This document shows, in pieces, positions 5,700-6,328 of a DNA stretch of 6,328 bases. The notes beneath the pieces are model-generated. The model ran no database searches, was not told the origin of the DNA, and was given only the letters and a program-made list of their open reading frames with translations. Position numbers and translations under genes: made by a program. Positions within the stretch are counted from its first letter, which is position 1. Every line of letters begins with the position of its first letter. The stretch covers positions 1 through 6,328 of the forward strand of contig CALXZR010000053.1 of assembly GCA_944393295.1 (NCBI GenBank), read 5' to 3'. The DNA comes from an uncultured Clostridia bacterium (GTDB lineage Bacteria; Bacillota_A; Clostridia; TANB77; CAG-508).

Positions 5700-5969
5700 A
5701 TGAAATATACTCATACCATGATATGCAACTCCTTCATTTATTTTATCAATGTGAATTTTCATATGTTAAGGCACACTTATGCAACAACTTGTATTAAAAG
5801 TGGTATGCCTGCTAAAGTAGTTCAAAAGAAATTAGGTTATAGAAATATATCAATTACACTCAATACTTATGCAGAAGTATTGGAAAACTATGAAGATACT
5901 TGCGATAATGCATATCTTGAATATTTAGAAGAAAATAAGATAGGTTTCAGTAAAATTGCAGTAAAATAG
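5700..5969 (+). pseudogene. Tyrosine recombinase (integrase), C-terminal remnant
   Basis: The recognisable part begins around 5739. HMLRHTYAT supplies the second-box His and Arg, followed by MPAKVVQKKLGYRNISITLNTYAEV with the catalytic Tyr in LNTYAEV. The arm-binding domain, core-binding domain, first catalytic Arg and beta-strand Lys are missing: only about 75 of the usual 350-400 residues remain. The Gly-His usual at LGH is Gly-Tyr here, a further sign of decay or a tolerated variant. The upstream codons (MKYTHTMICNSFIY) are not recombinase-like and have no ribosome binding site. Its 3' end points at the right att-like core 55 bases downstream, the usual place for an element's own integrase. 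Confidence 0.8.
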
Positions 5970-5977
5970 ATAAAATT

Positions 5978-6018
5978 AAAACCTACAATGTAGTATTTAA
6001 GCTACTTGTAGGTTTTTT
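5978..6018 (+). terminator. Intrinsic terminator after the recombinase remnant
   Basis: AAAACCTACA (5978-5987) pairs perfectly with TGTAGGTTTT (6007-6016). After an extra A-T pair and a one-base bulge, the stem continues as GTAG/CTAC. Six T's (6013-6018) follow the G-C part. As at the left core, the att-like repeat begins a few bases beyond the hairpin. Confidence 0.85.
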
Positions 6019-6023
6019 GGATA

Positions 6024-6036
6024 CTGGTCGAGGTGA
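6024..6036. repeat. Right att-like core, CTGGTCGAGGTGA
   Basis: Exact copy, same orientation, of 309-321. It lies between two convergent recombinase 3' ends (5969 on +, 6166 on -). The downstream bases (CTTGTCAAACAC) do not continue a tRNA. If the core derives from a minus-strand tRNA, the intact tRNA should lie further right, beyond the window, after at least one more element. Confidence 0.6.
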
Positions 6037-6037
6037 C

Positions 6038-6056
6038 TTGTCAAACACATTGTCAA
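6038..6056. repeat. TTGTCAA direct repeats beside the right core
   Basis: TTGTCAA occurs at 6038-6044 and 6050-6056, a 12-base period, directly beside the core and downstream of the minus-strand recombinase's 3' end. Similar TGTCAA pairs next to integrase genes commonly serve as arm-type sites. They probably belong to the right-hand element. The motif differs from that at 370-391, as expected if the two elements use different integrases. Confidence 0.4.
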
Positions 6057-6090
6057 CCCCTTATTTGTTGCACGTTCTGTACGCTATTTC

Positions 6091-6116
6091 AATTCTAGAA
6101 AATAATTCTAGAAAAT
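6091..6116. repeat. Perfect tandem 13-bp duplication
   Basis: AATTCTAGAAAAT is present twice with no gap (6091-6103, 6104-6116). Each copy contains the palindrome TTCTAGAA. It lies between the right core and the minus-strand recombinase, where accessory protein sites of an attP region could lie. It may also be a simple replication slippage product. Confidence 0.5.
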
Positions 6117-6152
6117 ATTAACTTTTAGGTATCATTAATTCTTCTCCGTCAT

Positions 6153-6172
6153 TCCTTAGTATTTTCTAAGGA
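6153..6172. repeat. Inverted repeat at the end of the minus-strand recombinase gene
   Basis: TCCTTAG (6153-6159) and CTAAGGA (6166-6172) form a 7-bp stem with a 6-base loop, and the gene's TAG stop (6166-6168) sits in one arm. No T-run follows on either strand, so this is not a clear terminator. Confidence 0.3.
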
Positions 6173-6327
6173 TTTAACGAATTTTCTTCTTTTATATATT
6201 TGTTAATAGAATCACCCATAAGCATTTTAACACTATCTGTATATTTTTTCAACTCTTTTTGTTGAGTTTCTATTGGAAGATCTGTATATGTGTCTATAGT
6301 CATTCTAATATCAGAATGTCCCATTGT
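6166..6327 (-). CDS. Tyrosine recombinase (integrase), C-terminal end, partial
   Basis: Fifty-three codons enter from the right edge and end in TAG. TMGHSDIRMTIDTYTDLP carries the conserved Gly-His and, twelve residues after the His, the catalytic Tyr in TIDTYTD. About 35 residues of helical tail follow. This matches the extreme C-terminus of phage/ICE-type integrases. It is not closely similar to the plus-strand remnant at 5700-5969 (MGH against LGY, different tail), so it belongs to a separate element on the right. Its 3' end faces the core at 6024-6036 across TTGTCAA repeats, the normal int-arm-core order. Whether the gene is whole cannot be judged here. Confidence 0.88.
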   Translation of the reverse strand, partial: TMGHSDIRMTIDTYTDLPIETQQKELKKYTDSVKMLMGDSINKYIKEENSLNP

Positions 6328-6328
6328 T

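Larger units (their letters stand above)
309..6036. mobile_element. Candidate 5.7 kb integrated element bounded by direct att-like repeats
   Basis: Two exact 13-bp direct repeats bracket the Fic operon, ferredoxin, transglutaminase-like region and a tyrosine-recombinase remnant adjoining the right copy. No excisionase, replication or transfer gene is visible and the resident recombinase is truncated, so the element looks unable to excise by itself. A second recombinase gene lies just outside the right repeat and might act on the same core. The arrangement resembles a cis-mobilisable element in a tandem stack. The alternative is that the repeats are leftovers of unrelated insertions and the segment is composite. 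Confidence 0.4.

Overview
The window is AT-rich DNA (down to about 10% G+C in parts of the genes) with clear Shine-Dalgarno sites, sigma-A-type promoters and a small clostridial-style ferredoxin. This suggests an anaerobic low-G+C Bacillota, most likely a clostridium or relative. Intact genes end in TAA or TAG and use TGG for tryptophan, so the standard bacterial code applies.

The layout is that of an accessory island. A 13-base repeat occurs in direct orientation at 309-321 and 6024-6036, each time just after an intrinsic terminator. Its reverse complement looks like the 3' end of a tRNA (acceptor strand plus CCA), as expected of a tyrosine-recombinase attachment core. The 5.7 kb between the copies is read as an integrated element. 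At its right end is the C-terminal scrap of a tyrosine recombinase (5700-5969, +). Beyond the second core, a different recombinase gene enters from the right edge on the minus strand (6166-6327), pointing back at the same core. This resembles elements stacked at one attachment site.

From left to right: the tail of an unrecognised gene (1-108); terminator and left core; a minus-strand operon led by an intact class II Fic AMP-transferase (1758-2435), followed by what looks like one gene broken into three reading frames (396-1746); back-to-back promoters; a 61-residue ferredoxin (2664-2849); a minus-strand relic of about 40% G+C (2907-3257); a transglutaminase-like gene (3292-4959) whose C-terminal part continues out of frame to 5261; a translationally coupled 70-residue gene (5258-5470); a 34-codon ORF; the recombinase remnant; terminator and right core.

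The main result of reading across frames is extensive gene decay. The transglutaminase-like gene carries two single-base insertions and one nonsense codon; repairing these gives about 655 residues that overlap the next gene by ATGA. The gene behind fic carries one amber codon and one single-base insertion; repair gives about 449 residues. All three indels sit in homopolymers, so assembly error must be excluded before calling them true pseudogenes. Only fic, the ferredoxin and the 70-residue gene look intact.
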